A stretch of 64,000 bases of DNA from Mannheimia varigena (GCF_013377235.1 NZ_CP016226.1:1922001-1986000), one strand, 5' to 3'; shown: positions 25,878 to 34,787, counted from the stretch's first letter. Made by a program: numbers and translations. The notes: a model not told the origin generated them from the letters alone.

Positions 25878-26252
25878 ATGCGTCACTACGAAATCGTTTT
25901 TATGGTTCACCCGGACCAAAGCGAACAAGTACCGGCAATGATTGAGCGTTACACAGCATCTGTTAAAGAAGCTGGCGGTCAAGTTCATCGCTTAGAAGAT
26001 TGGGGTCGTCGTCAATTAGCATACCCAATCAACAAACTTCACAAAGCACACTATGTGTTAATGAATGTAGAAGCACCTCAAAGTGTAATCGACGAGTTAG
26101 AAACTAACTTCCGCTACAACGATGCAGTTCTTCGTAACTTAATCGTTCACACTAAAGCGGCTGTAACAGAAGCTTCTCCGATGTTAAAAGCACGTGAAGA
26201 GCGTAAGCCTGTTGAAGCAGCAGAAGTTGAAGTAGAAGAAGCAGGCGAATAA
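25878..26252 (+). CDS. rpsF: 30S ribosomal protein S6
   Basis: Binds 16S rRNA with S18 on the small-subunit platform. It has 124 residues and starts MRHYEIVFMVHPDQSEQVPAMI. The C-terminal tail is rich in Glu (EAAEVEVEEAGE), like E. coli S6, which is extended by RimK with glutamates. It is the first gene of rpsF-priB-rpsR-rplI. Confidence 0.98.
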   Translation: MRHYEIVFMVHPDQSEQVPAMIERYTASVKEAGGQVHRLEDWGRRQLAYPINKLHKAHYVLMNVEAPQSVIDELETNFRYNDAVLRNLIVHTKAAVTEASPMLKAREERKPVEAAEVEVEEAGE

Positions 26253-26253
26253 T

Positions 26254-26601
26254 TTGTCTGTTGAAAATTGTTTAATACTAACGGGCAAAGTCGCCACGTT
26301 GATTAAACAAAGCCTAAGCCCTCTTGGCATACCTCATTACAGTTTTTGGTTAGAACATCGTTCAACACAAACTGAGGTAAATTTAGAACGTCAAGCGTGG
26401 TGCAAAATCCAAGTGATTTTGAGTGGCAATCAATTTAGTTATTTAACCCAACAAATCAAGCTCGGTGCCAATGTGCGAGTGAAAGGTTTTATCCACACCC
26501 ACAAAGACTTTAACGGTTTAAATCAGTTAGTCTTACACACCGAACAAATTGAATTTATAGATCAGGAGAAGCCAAATGGCACGTTATTTCCGTCGTCGTA
26601 A
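26254..26601 (+). CDS. priB: Primosomal replication protein N (PriB)
   Basis: A single-strand-DNA-binding OB-fold dimer used with PriA in restarting stalled forks. It has 115 residues; LILTGKV, GIPHYSFWLEHRS and RQAWCKIQVILSG align along E. coli PriB. The start is a TTG one base after the rpsF stop, with no other plausible start in frame, so translation depends on coupling. Its 3' end overlaps rpsR by 26 bases, giving a short C-terminal extension relative to E. coli. Confidence 0.92.
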   Translation: MSVENCLILTGKVATLIKQSLSPLGIPHYSFWLEHRSTQTEVNLERQAWCKIQVILSGNQFSYLTQQIKLGANVRVKGFIHTHKDFNGLNQLVLHTEQIEFIDQEKPNGTLFPSS

Positions 26602-26803
26602 GTTCTGCCGTTTCACAGCGGAAAATGTTGTTGAAATCGATTACAAAGATATCGCTACATTAAAGAACTACATTTCTGAAAGCGGCAAGATTGTTCCTAG
26701 CCGTATTACTGGTACTCGTGCGAAGTATCAACGTCAATTAGCTCGTGCGATCAAACGCGCTCGCTACCTTGCGTTACTTCCATATACTGATAACCACCAA
26801 TAA
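26576..26803 (+). CDS. rpsR: 30S ribosomal protein S18
   Basis: A 75-residue partner of S6. MARYFRRRKFCRF, DYKDIATLKNYISESGKIVPSRITGT and the Arg-rich end are diagnostic. AGGAG lies before the ATG, inside the end of priB. Confidence 0.98.
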   Translation: MARYFRRRKFCRFTAENVVEIDYKDIATLKNYISESGKIVPSRITGTRAKYQRQLARAIKRARYLALLPYTDNHQ

Positions 26804-26818
26804 TCAGGAGAGAGTACA

Positions 26819-27268
26819 ATGCAAGTTATTTTATTAGACAAAGTTGCTCACTTAGGTTCTGTGGGCGACCAAGTAACCGTTAAATCTGGTTTTGCTCGTA
26901 ACTTCTTAATCCCACAAGGTAAAGCGGTTATGGCAACTGCAGCAAACATTGCTCACTTTGAAGCACGCCGTGCAGAATTAGAAGCGAAAGCAGCGGATGC
27001 ATTAGCAACTGCACAAGCTCGCGCAGCTAAAATTGCTGAAATCGCAGCTGTATCAGTATCTGCAACAGCAGGTGATGATGGTCGTTTATTCGGTTCTGTT
27101 TCTGCTAAAGACATCGCTGAAGCATTAACAGCAGCAGGCGTTGAAGTAGCTAAATCTGAAGTTCGTTTAGGTGAAGGTCCACTTCGTACAACTGGCGAAC
27201 ACGAAGTTAAAGTTCACTTACACGCTGAAGTGAACGCAACTGTAGCAGTAAACGTTGTTGCTGAATAA
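26819..27268 (+). CDS. rplI: 50S ribosomal protein L9
   Basis: A 149-residue protein with an N-terminal 23S rRNA-binding domain (MQVILLDKVAHLGSVGDQVT, GFARNFLIPQGKA), a long connecting helix (about 41-74) and a C-terminal domain (RLFGSVSAKDIAEAL). AGGAGAGAG precedes the ATG. It is the last gene of the operon, followed by a strong terminator. Confidence 0.98.
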   Translation: MQVILLDKVAHLGSVGDQVTVKSGFARNFLIPQGKAVMATAANIAHFEARRAELEAKAADALATAQARAAKIAEIAAVSVSATAGDDGRLFGSVSAKDIAEALTAAGVEVAKSEVRLGEGPLRTTGEHEVKVHLHAEVNATVAVNVVAE

Positions 27269-27283
27269 TCAGTAATAAAGATA

Positions 27284-27316
27284 AAAATAAACCCAGCCTA
27301 GTGCTGGGTTTATTTT
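27284..27316. terminator. Bidirectional terminator rplI / dnaQ
   Basis: A perfect 14-bp stem AAAATAAACCCAGC with its complement and a five-base loop. It separates the convergent rplI operon and dnaQ. Confidence 0.9.
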
Positions 27317-27320
27317 TGAA

Positions 27321-28097
27321 TTAATTTAAGATTTCCGATTCTTCAGTCATTGCTTTTGTCCAAAGACAATTACCTTTCGATTTCTTTTCAATCAGCTTTA
27401 ATAATGCCAAATGCGATTCTTCCTCTTCAGTATTGGCTTTAAGAATAATAGCATCATCTGCATTTAGTGTAATTGCTGAAAATTCTTCTTCACTATCGAC
27501 AACAGCCGATATCGTTTCTACTTCTTCTTCGCCTAATAATGAAATTTGCCCGCCGGTCATCATCAAGAAAACATCGGCTAGAATCTCAGCATCTAGTAAA
27601 GCTCCGTGTAATACACGTTTACTATTATCAATGCCTAAACGATCACACAAAGCATCTAAATTATTTCGCTTACCCGGATACATCTTTCGTGCCATTTGTA
27701 GGCTATCGGTAACTGTACACATTTCAGATGTTTTCGCCGGAGGATTAGGCAGATAAGAAAATTCCTGATCCATAAACGCCACGTCGAAGGGGGCATTATG
27801 AATAATCAGCTCAGCTCCTTTGATGAAGTCTAAAAATTCATCAGCAATATCGGCAAAAACAGGCTTGTCCTGCAAAAATTCATTAGTAATACCGTGAACC
27901 GCAATCGCTTCTTCATCCACGTTACGAGGTGGCTTGATATAAACGTGATAAGTTCTCCCGGTCAAACGGCGGTTAATCACTTCAACCGCTCCGATTTCGA
28001 TAATATTATGCCCAATTTGTGGCGGGCCACCTGCCATATTCATTCCTGTGGTTTCAGTATCCAGAACCACTTGGCGAATAATTTTTTCTTCTGTCAT
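27321..28097 (-). CDS. dnaQ: DNA polymerase III epsilon subunit (proofreading exonuclease)
   Basis: A 258-residue 3'-5' exonuclease of the Pol III core. The DEDDh residues are visible in VLDTETTGMN (Exo I), HNAPFDVAFMD (Exo II) and HGALLDAEILADVF (Exo III). The C-terminal tail that contacts the alpha subunit is Glu-rich. AAAGGGAAAA precedes the ATG. It is not beside rnhA, its divergent neighbour in E. coli. Confidence 0.96.
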   Translation of the reverse strand: MTEEKIIRQVVLDTETTGMNMAGGPPQIGHNIIEIGAVEVINRRLTGRTYHVYIKPPRNVDEEAIAVHGITNEFLQDKPVFADIADEFLDFIKGAELIIHNAPFDVAFMDQEFSYLPNPPAKTSEMCTVTDSLQMARKMYPGKRNNLDALCDRLGIDNSKRVLHGALLDAEILADVFLMMTGGQISLLGEEEVETISAVVDSEEEFSAITLNADDAIILKANTEEEESHLALLKLIEKKSKGNCLWTKAMTEESEILN

Positions 28098-28287
28098 ATT
28101 TTCCCTTTCTATAATTTGATCTTGTAAAATTTTACCAAAATTGAACCGCTTGTAGAGAAATTTTTACTTTGAGTTTTAAAAGTAGATTAAATGCACAAAA
28201 ACCATACATTGAATGTGGTTAAATTGCTTTCGTTAAAAGATGATTTTTAATATAATATAAAAGTTTTAATTTTAAAGGAGACAAAAT

Positions 28288-28446
28288 ATGAAAAATATAA
28301 TGAAAATTTTTGCAGTTGTATCTGTTGTTGCAACATTATCCGCTTGTACAGGTGTGCGTGGACACGACGGTTCAGGTCCTGTATGTGAAAATGCGACCTT
28401 TATGGGCATTTCTATTATTGAAGCGGTTTCTCCGTGTAAAAAATAA
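28288..28446 (+). CDS. Small lipoprotein (52 residues)
   Basis: MKNIMKIFAVVSVVATLSAC is a clear lipoprotein signal with lipobox LSAC; Cys20 would be lipidated. The mature part is only 33 residues, with Gly- and charge-rich GVRGHDGSGPVCE and two further Cys (Cys33, Cys50) that could form a disulfide. AAAGGAG stands eight bases before the ATG and a strong terminator follows. I do not recognise the family; a role at the inner or outer membrane is only inferred from the signal. Confidence 0.8.
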   Translation: MKNIMKIFAVVSVVATLSACTGVRGHDGSGPVCENATFMGISIIEAVSPCKK

Positions 28447-28472
28447 ATTCTATTTTTATACATAGAGATATG

Positions 28473-28508
28473 AAAAAGCTCAAATCTGATGGCAGATTTG
28501 AGCTTTTT
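28473..28508. terminator. Bidirectional terminator
   Basis: A perfect 16-bp stem AAAAAGCTCAAATCTG with its complement around ATGG. It ends the small lipoprotein gene and, on the other strand, ettA. Confidence 0.9.
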
Positions 28509-28522
28509 TAGTTTATTACGCT

Positions 28523-30193
28523 TTATTTCGCAATTCGTTTATATTTCACACGATGCGGCTGAGTAGCTGCCTCACCAAAGGTTTTCTTTTTCCACTCTTC
28601 GTAGTCGGAGAAGTTACCTTCGTAGAAGGTTACTTTGCCTTCATCGCCGTAGTCTAAAATGTGGGTGGCGATACGGTCTAAGAACCAGCGGTCGTGCGAG
28701 ATTACCATTGCACAGCCCGGGAATTCTAGGATCGCATTTTCCAACGCACGCAGGGTTTCTACGTCAAGGTCGTTGGTCGGTTCGTCCAATAACAGTACGT
28801 TACCGCCACGTTGTAGAAGTTTCGCTAAGTGTAAACGACCACGTTCACCGCCCGATAATTCGCCTACTCGTTTTTGTTGATCGACGCCTTTGAAGTTGAA
28901 ACGCCCAACATAAGCACGGCTTGGGATTTCAAAGTTGCCGATATTGAGAATATCTTGTCCGTTAGAGACTTCTTCCCATACGGTTTTCTTATCGCCCATC
29001 GCATCACGGAACTGATCTACGCTTGCCAATACAACCGTTTCGCCCATTACGATAGAACCGCTGTCCGGCTGTTCTTGACCTGAAAGCATACGGAATAAGG
29101 TCGATTTACCCGCACCATTCGCCCCGATAATGCCGACAATCGCCCCTTTCGGAATGCTGAATGACAAATCGTCAATCAAAGTGCGGTCGCCGTAAGATTT
29201 GGTTAAGTTTTGCACCTCAATCACTTTATCGCCTAGGCGTGGGCCTGGTGGAATAAAGAGTTCGTTGGTTTCATTACGTTTTTGGTATTCGCCGCTGTTA
29301 AGCTCTTCAAAGCGTGCCATACGAGCCTTGCTCTTTGCTTGACGACCTTTTGGATTTTGACGAACCCACTCCAACTCTTTCTCAATGGATTTTTGACGAG
29401 CAGATTCCGCTGCTTACTCCTGGGCAAGACGTTTTTCTTTCTGCTCCAACCAAGAAGAGTAGTTGCCTTCCCAAGGAATGCCCTCACCACGGTCAAGCTC
29501 TAAGATCCAGCCTGCTACGTTATCCAAGAAGTAACGGTCGTGGGTAATCGCTACCACAGTGCCCTCGTAGTCGTGTAAGAAGCGTTCTAACCACGCCACA
29601 GACTCAGCATCCAGGTGGTTGGTTGGTTCGTCTAACAACAACATATCCGGTTTTTCGAGTAATAAACGGCAAAGTGCCACACGGCGACGTTCGCCCCCTG
29701 ACAAATGCTCGATTTTTGCATCCCAATCCGGTAAGCGTAATGCGTCTGCTGCACGTTCTAATTGGTTTTGTAAATTATGACCATCGTGAGCTTGGATAAT
29801 CGCTTCCAGCTCCGCTTGTTTGGCGGCTAATTTGTCGAAATCGGCATTTTCATCAGCGTATTGAGCATAAACTTCATCAAGCTGAGTTAAAGCGTTTTTC
29901 ACTTCTGCTACTGCTTCTTCTACCGCTTCACGCACCGTTTGTTGCGGATCGAGCTTCGGCTCTTGCGGCAAGTAGCCGATTTTAATCCCCGGCTGCGGGC
30001 GAGCTTCACCCTCAAACTCTTTATCCACGCCTGCCATAATGCGAAGTAAAGTTGATTTACCCGCACCGTTTAAACCAAGCACCCCGATTTTCGCACCTGG
30101 GAAAAAGCTCAGGGAAATATCTTTCAGAATATGACGCTTCGGTGGCACAACTTTGCCGACTCGGTGCATCGTATAGACAAATTGACTTGACAT
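28523..30193 (-). pseudogene. ettA: ettA (ABC-F translational throttle) with an in-frame stop
   Basis: EttA binds the ribosomal E site and gates the first elongation steps according to ATP/ADP. The full reading frame would give 556 residues, against 555 in E. coli. It contains two ABC domains: Walker A GLNGAGKSTLL and signature LSGGERRRVALC in the first, GANGAGKSTLF and LSGGERGRLHLAK in the second. Codon 260 (29416-29414) is TAA, in RLAQE-stop-AAESARQ, where E. coli reads RLAQEASQEAARR. Both halves stay in one frame with no other lesion. The stop falls between the first ABC domain and the interdomain linker. One C-to-T change from CAA, or G-to-T from GAA, would explain it. Confidence 0.88.
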
Positions 30194-30429
30194 TGTTCGT
30201 ATTCCTCACAAAAAAATTCTCCCTATTTTACTTGAATTTTACCTTGAAATATAGGGCAGTTTTTGGCTTAAAAAAGTACTTCCGATTTCTTATTGTGAAT
30301 GAAGCAAAAACAGGGGATAATATCACGTTATTTTTTATTGAAATTTTCATAGCAAGCGGTCGAATTTTGCTAACATTTTGCAAAAAACAGACAAATTTAA
30401 CCGCTTGTTCTCTTTATGTTGTGGAATCT

Positions 30430-31011
30430 ATGGTCGATTATATTCTGTTAATCATCAGCACGGCACTTATTAACAACTTTGTCCTTGTGAAATTTCTAGG
30501 GCTTTGTCCGTTTATGGGAGTGTCGAAAAAGGTTGAAACCGCTATTGGGATGGGGCTTGCGACCACTTTTGTGCTGACTGTCGCTTCTCTTTCTGCCTAT
30601 TTGCTTGAAACCTACTTACTTGTGCCTCTAAACGCACAGTTTTTACGCACACTAGTGTTTATTTTAGTGATTGCGGTAATCGTGCAATTAACCGAGATGA
30701 TCGTACACAAGACTAGCCCAACACTTTACCGCCTATTAGGGATTTATTTACCGCTTATTACCACCAACTGTGCGGTGCTTGGGGTCGCATTATTAAATGT
30801 GAATTTAGCTAATAACTTAGTGGAGTCTGTGCTTTATGGCTTTGGTGCAGCGGCAGGTTTTTCATTAGTGTTAGTCTTATTTGCTGCCTTGCGTGAACGT
30901 TTGGCAGCTGCTAGTGTGCCTCGACCATTCCAAGGGGCCTCTATTGCGTTAATCACCGCAGGCTTGATGTCGCTTGCCTTTATGGGCTTTACAGGATTGG
31001 TGAAACTCTAA
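30430..31011 (+). CDS. rnfA: Rnf/Rsx electron transport complex subunit A
   Basis: A 193-residue integral membrane subunit with six helices (MVDYILLIISTALINNFVLV..). With RnfE it forms the membrane core of the Na+ or H+ linked ferredoxin:NAD+ oxidoreductase. The open frame extends far upstream, but the ATG at 30430 gives the exact usual length. An extended USS (30355-30382) precedes it. Its stop overlaps the rnfB start in TAATG. Confidence 0.96.
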   Translation: MVDYILLIISTALINNFVLVKFLGLCPFMGVSKKVETAIGMGLATTFVLTVASLSAYLLETYLLVPLNAQFLRTLVFILVIAVIVQLTEMIVHKTSPTLYRLLGIYLPLITTNCAVLGVALLNVNLANNLVESVLYGFGAAAGFSLVLVLFAALRERLAAASVPRPFQGASIALITAGLMSLAFMGFTGLVKL

Positions 31012-31628
31012 TGCTTGATTTACCAATTATCGCTTATATCCTTATCGCTATCGCTTTTATCGCACTGATTTTCGGGGCGATTTTGGGCTATTCCTCCATA
31101 AAATTAAAAGTTGAAGCTGATCCAATTGTTGAACAAATTGATGCTTTATTACCACAGAGCCAATGCGGGCAATGTGGTTATCCGGGTTGTAAACCTTACG
31201 CAGAAGCCATTGCTAACGGTGATGTAATTACAAAATGTGTACCGGGCGGTCAGCCTTTAGTGGTTAATCTTGCCGAACTTTTAGGAGTAGAAGTGCCACC
31301 GATGGAAGGAATGGAAGAGCCTGAGGTTAAAGTAGCGTTTGTGATTGAAAATCTTTGCATTGGTTGCACTAAATGTATTCAGGCTTGCCCTGTGGATGCG
31401 ATTATCGGCACCAATAAGGCAATGCACACCATCATACCTGATCTCTGTACAGGTTGTGAGCTTTGCGTTGCTCCTTGCCCGACCAACTGTATTGAAATGA
31501 TTCCGGTTAAACAAACCACGCAGTCGTGGAACTGGAAGTTTGACCAAAATTTAATTATTCCTGTGGTAAATACAACCGAATTACAGAAAAGATTAGTGAC
31601 TGGCGGAGGCAAAAATGAGCAATCCTAA
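31011..31628 (+). CDS. rnfB: Rnf/Rsx electron transport complex subunit B
   Basis: A ferredoxin-like subunit of 205 residues anchored by one N-terminal helix. A 4Fe-4S motif of the CGQCGYPGC type and two bacterial ferredoxin motifs (CIGCTKCIQACP, CTGCELCVAPCP) are intact. It overlaps rnfA by one base and rnfC by fourteen. Confidence 0.97.
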   Translation: MLDLPIIAYILIAIAFIALIFGAILGYSSIKLKVEADPIVEQIDALLPQSQCGQCGYPGCKPYAEAIANGDVITKCVPGGQPLVVNLAELLGVEVPPMEGMEEPEVKVAFVIENLCIGCTKCIQACPVDAIIGTNKAMHTIIPDLCTGCELCVAPCPTNCIEMIPVKQTTQSWNWKFDQNLIIPVVNTTELQKRLVTGGGKNEQS

Positions 31629-33675
31629 TTTAGTGATTGAACGAATCCGCCAAAATAAAGAAATAGGCAAACTGTGGGATTTCCCGGGTGGTATCCACCC
31701 AATGGAAAATAAAAGCCAATCTAACAGCAAACCAATTAGAACGCTAAATTTACCTCGCTTTTTCTATGTGCCAGTGGTGCAACATTCAGGCTGGCCAGGA
31801 GAATTATTGGTTAAAGTTGGGGATTTGGTGCTAAAAGGACAGCCACTCACAAAAGGCGAAAATTATCGCCAATTACCCGTTCACAGCCCAACATCAGGAC
31901 GAGTGATTGGTATTGAGCCTTATATTTCCACCCACGCTTCAGGCTTGCCTGAAATGACGATTATCATCGAAACCGATGGCAAAGATGAATGGGTAGAACG
32001 CCAGCCAATTGAAGATTTCTTAAGCCTTACAAGCGATCAAATTATTCAAAAAGTTTACCAATACGGCATTGCCGGCTTAGGTGGAGCGGTGTTTCCAACT
32101 GCAACAAAATTAAGCCTTGCGGATAAACGCTGCAAATTGCTTGTGATTAACGGGGCAGAATGTGAGCCTTACATCACTTGTGATGATCGATTAATGCAAG
32201 ATTATACCCGCGATCTGATTGAAGGCATTCGGATCTTGCGTTATGTGCTTCGCCCTGAAGAAGTAGTGATTGCGATTGAAGATAACAAACCGCATGCCAT
32301 TAAAGCCTTAGAAGATGCCTTAAAAGGCTCGAATGATATGTTTGTGCGAGCTATTCCGACTAAATATCCGTCTGGGGCGTCTGATCAGCTAATTCAAGTT
32401 TTAACAGGGCTTGAAATCCCTGCGGGGCAACGCACGATTCAAATGGGTATTGTAATGCACAATGTCGGCACAGCGTATGCAATTAAACGTGCGATTATTG
32501 ATGATGAGCCGTTAATTGAGCGAGTAGTTACGCTTACGGGCGATAAAATTCGCAATAAAGGTAACGTATGGGCAAGACTCGGTACGCCAATTCAGCACCT
32601 ATTAGAGCAGGTGGACTACCAAGCAGATAAACGATTCCCCGTGTTTTTAGGCGGGCCGATGATGGGCTTTATTCTGCCTTCGTTGCAGGCACCTGTTACC
32701 AAAACGGTAAACTGTTTGATTGCTCCAGATCATTTTGAATACGCACCGCCTGAGCCAGAGCGTAGCTGTATTCGTTGTTCAAACTGTTCTGACGCTTGCC
32801 CTGTTGGCTTATTACCACAACAGCTTTATTGGTTTGCTCGTGCAGAAGATCACGATAAATCCAAAGAATACAATTTGGATTCTTGCATTGAGTGTGGTGT
32901 TTGTGCCTACGTTTGCCCAAGCTATATTCCGCTCATTCAATACTTCCGCCAAGAAAAAGCGAAAATCTTTGAGATCGAGGAAAAAGCACGCAAGGCAGAA
33001 GAAGCGAAAATCCGATTTGAGGCGAGAGAAGCCCGTTTACAAAAAGAGCGAGATGCTCGAACAGCTCGTATTACTAAAGCTGCTGAAAAACGTCGTGAAG
33101 AAGTGGCAAATGCAGGTGGGGTTGATCCTGTAAAAGCAGCTCTTGAACGTTTGAAAGCGAAAAAAGCATCGGAGGCTGTGGCAGAAGCTCCAGAAGTACA
33201 AGCAAAACCTAACGGCGAGCCTGATAACAGCGATTTAATGGCACAACGCAGAGCTAGACGTTTAGCCAAACAGGCAGAGCAAGCGATCGAAAAATCGGAA
33301 AATATTGCAAACGTTGAAACTGAAGGTACAAGCGATGCAGAAACTGATCCACGCAAAGCGGCAGTTGCTGCGGCATTAGCCCGAGCAAAAGAGAAAAAAG
33401 CCGCTCAACAAGCGGTTGACAAATCGGAAAATATTGCAAACAGCGAAGCTGAAATTACCGAAGCAGATCCACGCAAAGCCGCTGTAGCCGCCGCACTAGC
33501 CCGAGCAAAAGCGAAAAAAGCTGCTCAACAAGCGGTCGAAAAATCAGAAAATATTGCAAATAGTGAAACAGGAATTGCGGACAATACTGAAACCGATCCA
33601 CGTAAAGCAGCCGTAGCTGCTGCAATCGCTCGAGCTAAAGCCAAAAAATCAGCATTGGAGAAAAGTGATGTTTAG
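31615..33675 (+). CDS. rnfC: Rnf/Rsx electron transport complex subunit C
   Basis: The soluble NADH/FMN-binding subunit, 686 residues. The core (1-440) has the Rnf-type flavin/NADH region (YGIAGLGGAVFPTATKL) and two 4Fe-4S motifs, CIRCSNCSDACP and CIECGVCAYVCP. The C-terminal 220 residues are Ala/Lys/Glu-rich, with three copies of DPRKAAVAAA(L/I)ARAK, probably helical and flexible. Copies of QAV(D/E)KSENIAN in the tail are encoded by extended USS copies. A long repeat tail is also known from enterobacterial RsxC. Confidence 0.96.
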   Translation: MSNPNLVIERIRQNKEIGKLWDFPGGIHPMENKSQSNSKPIRTLNLPRFFYVPVVQHSGWPGELLVKVGDLVLKGQPLTKGENYRQLPVHSPTSGRVIGIEPYISTHASGLPEMTIIIETDGKDEWVERQPIEDFLSLTSDQIIQKVYQYGIAGLGGAVFPTATKLSLADKRCKLLVINGAECEPYITCDDRLMQDYTRDLIEGIRILRYVLRPEEVVIAIEDNKPHAIKALEDALKGSNDMFVRAIPTKYPSGASDQLIQVLTGLEIPAGQRTIQMGIVMHNVGTAYAIKRAIIDDEPLIERVVTLTGDKIRNKGNVWARLGTPIQHLLEQVDYQADKRFPVFLGGPMMGFILPSLQAPVTKTVNCLIAPDHFEYAPPEPERSCIRCSNCSDACPVGLLPQQLYWFARAEDHDKSKEYNLDSCIECGVCAYVCPSYIPLIQYFRQEKAKIFEIEEKARKAEEAKIRFEAREARLQKERDARTARITKAAEKRREEVANAGGVDPVKAALERLKAKKASEAVAEAPEVQAKPNGEPDNSDLMAQRRARRLAKQAEQAIEKSENIANVETEGTSDAETDPRKAAVAAALARAKEKKAAQQAVDKSENIANSEAEITEADPRKAAVAAALARAKAKKAAQQAVEKSENIANSETGIADNTETDPRKAAVAAAIARAKAKKSALEKSDV
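33346..33660 (+). repeat. Tandem coding repeat in rnfC built around USS copies
   Basis: DPRKAAVAAA units begin at 33346, 33466 and 33595, spaced 120 and 129 bases. Exact ACAAGCGGT cores at 33408 and 33528 are 120 bases apart, each followed by AAAATATTGCAAA. A degenerate AAGCGATC copy lies upstream at 33281. Unit number may vary between strains. Confidence 0.8.
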
Positions 33676-34159
33676 ATTAGCCAGAGAAGCTGATTTCCCA
33701 ACCATTTTGGCGATTTATAACCAAGTCATCGAGCGCCGCACCGTGACGGCAGATCTCGTTGCTGCGACAAAGGAAAGCCGCCGAGAATGGTTCGATTTCC
33801 ACCGTGCCAGCGAAAAATACCCGATTTGGGTGTATGAACAACAGGGCGAAATCCTTGGTTGGTGCAGCCTCTCGCCATTTCACTCCCGAGTAGCTTATGA
33901 TGGCACGGCGGAAATCAGCTTCTACCTAGACAGCAACGCTCAAGGCAGAGGTTTAGGCAAAATGTGCGTGGAGTTTGTGATTGACAAAATGCCCAAACAC
34001 GGCTTACACACGCTGGTAGCGTTAGTGTTTGGCAACAATGCCGCAAGTTTGGGCTTACTGAAAAAATGTGGTTTTTCCGAATGGGGTAAATTGCCTCAAG
34101 TGGCGGATATGCAAAGCCATTTTGAAGATTTAGTGCTACTGGGATACAAAAATGTTTAG
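33668..34159 (+). CDS. GNAT N-acetyltransferase (phosphinothricin-acetyltransferase-like)
   Basis: A cytoplasmic acetyltransferase of 163 residues. GTAEISFYLDSNAQGRGLGK contains the acetyl-CoA loop (Q-G-R-G-L-G), and NNAASLGLLKKCGF is the conserved C-terminal motif of the Pat/YncA group. The substrate, perhaps an amino acid or an analogue, is unknown. The ATG at 33668 has GGAG seven bases upstream; a GTG one codon earlier is possible. It overlaps both the rnfC stop and the next gene, so it is embedded in the rnf operon. Confidence 0.85.
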   Translation: MFRLAREADFPTILAIYNQVIERRTVTADLVAATKESRREWFDFHRASEKYPIWVYEQQGEILGWCSLSPFHSRVAYDGTAEISFYLDSNAQGRGLGKMCVEFVIDKMPKHGLHTLVALVFGNNAASLGLLKKCGFSEWGKLPQVADMQSHFEDLVLLGYKNV

Positions 34160-34787
34160 CGAATTATTTCCACCGCAGCCTTGGTCGTTCCTGTTTATTC
34201 AGGATCTGATTGGGACGATTGTGTTTGCGATTTCAGGGGCAATCGCCGCCCGCCAGCACAAAATGGATATTTTCGGTATGTTTATTTTGGCTTTTGTGAC
34301 CGGCGTCGGTGGCGGCACGCTGCGAGATATGATGATCGGCTCAACCCCGGTGTTTTGGATGAAACAGCCGATTTATGTGCTGATGATCTCCATTGCGGTG
34401 GTGATTACGGCGATTTTCCGTAATCAAATTCCTCGCAAAAGTTGGCAAACCAGCCTGCTGGTGTTTGATGCCATCGGGCTTGGTGTGTTCACCGTAATCG
34501 GTGTACAAAAAGGCTTAGATTTCGGGCTGCACCCCTTAATTTGTATCGCCCTCGGCGGCGTAACCGGCTGTTTCGGTGGTGTCATTCGGGATATTCTCCG
34601 CAACGAAGTGCCGATTGTGCTACAAAAAGAAGTTTATGTAACGGCAAGCTTGATTGGCGGCGTGATTTTTGTAATGGCAAATTCATTTGGGCTAGAAAGT
34701 GATTGGGTTTATCTCGCTACCGTTTTCACCGTGATTATTATCCGCTTATTAGCAATTCGGTTTAATTTGAATTTGCCAAAGGTTTAA
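34152..34787 (+). CDS. UPF0126/TRIC-like membrane protein
   Basis: A 211-residue inner-membrane protein made of two similar three-helix halves: FAISGAIAARQHKMDIFG..GVGGGTLRDMM and FDAIGLGVFTVIGVQKG..GGVTGCFGGVIRDIL. This is the pattern of the UPF0126 (glycine transporter-like, TRIC fold) family, proposed to be cation channels or small-molecule transporters. It overlaps the GNAT gene by eight bases and lies before rnfD, so it is probably cotranscribed with rnf. Confidence 0.85.
   Translation: MFSELFPPQPWSFLFIQDLIGTIVFAISGAIAARQHKMDIFGMFILAFVTGVGGGTLRDMMIGSTPVFWMKQPIYVLMISIAVVITAIFRNQIPRKSWQTSLLVFDAIGLGVFTVIGVQKGLDFGLHPLICIALGGVTGCFGGVIRDILRNEVPIVLQKEVYVTASLIGGVIFVMANSFGLESDWVYLATVFTVIIIRLLAIRFNLNLPKV

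Noticed and set aside
29179..29187. Haemophilus-type uptake core AAGTGCGGT, here and at 63815-63823
   Set aside because: Only two copies in 64 kb, one inside a conserved gene and one inside a terminator stem; likely chance, unlike the dozens of AAGCGGT cores.
29414..29416. Recoding of the ettA stop as selenocysteine or by frameshift
   Set aside because: The codon is TAA, not TGA, and both halves are already in the same frame, so neither mechanism applies.
30052..30429. Long N-terminal extension of rnfA
   Set aside because: It overlaps the start of ettA on the other strand and a USS; the internal ATG gives the exact usual RnfA length.
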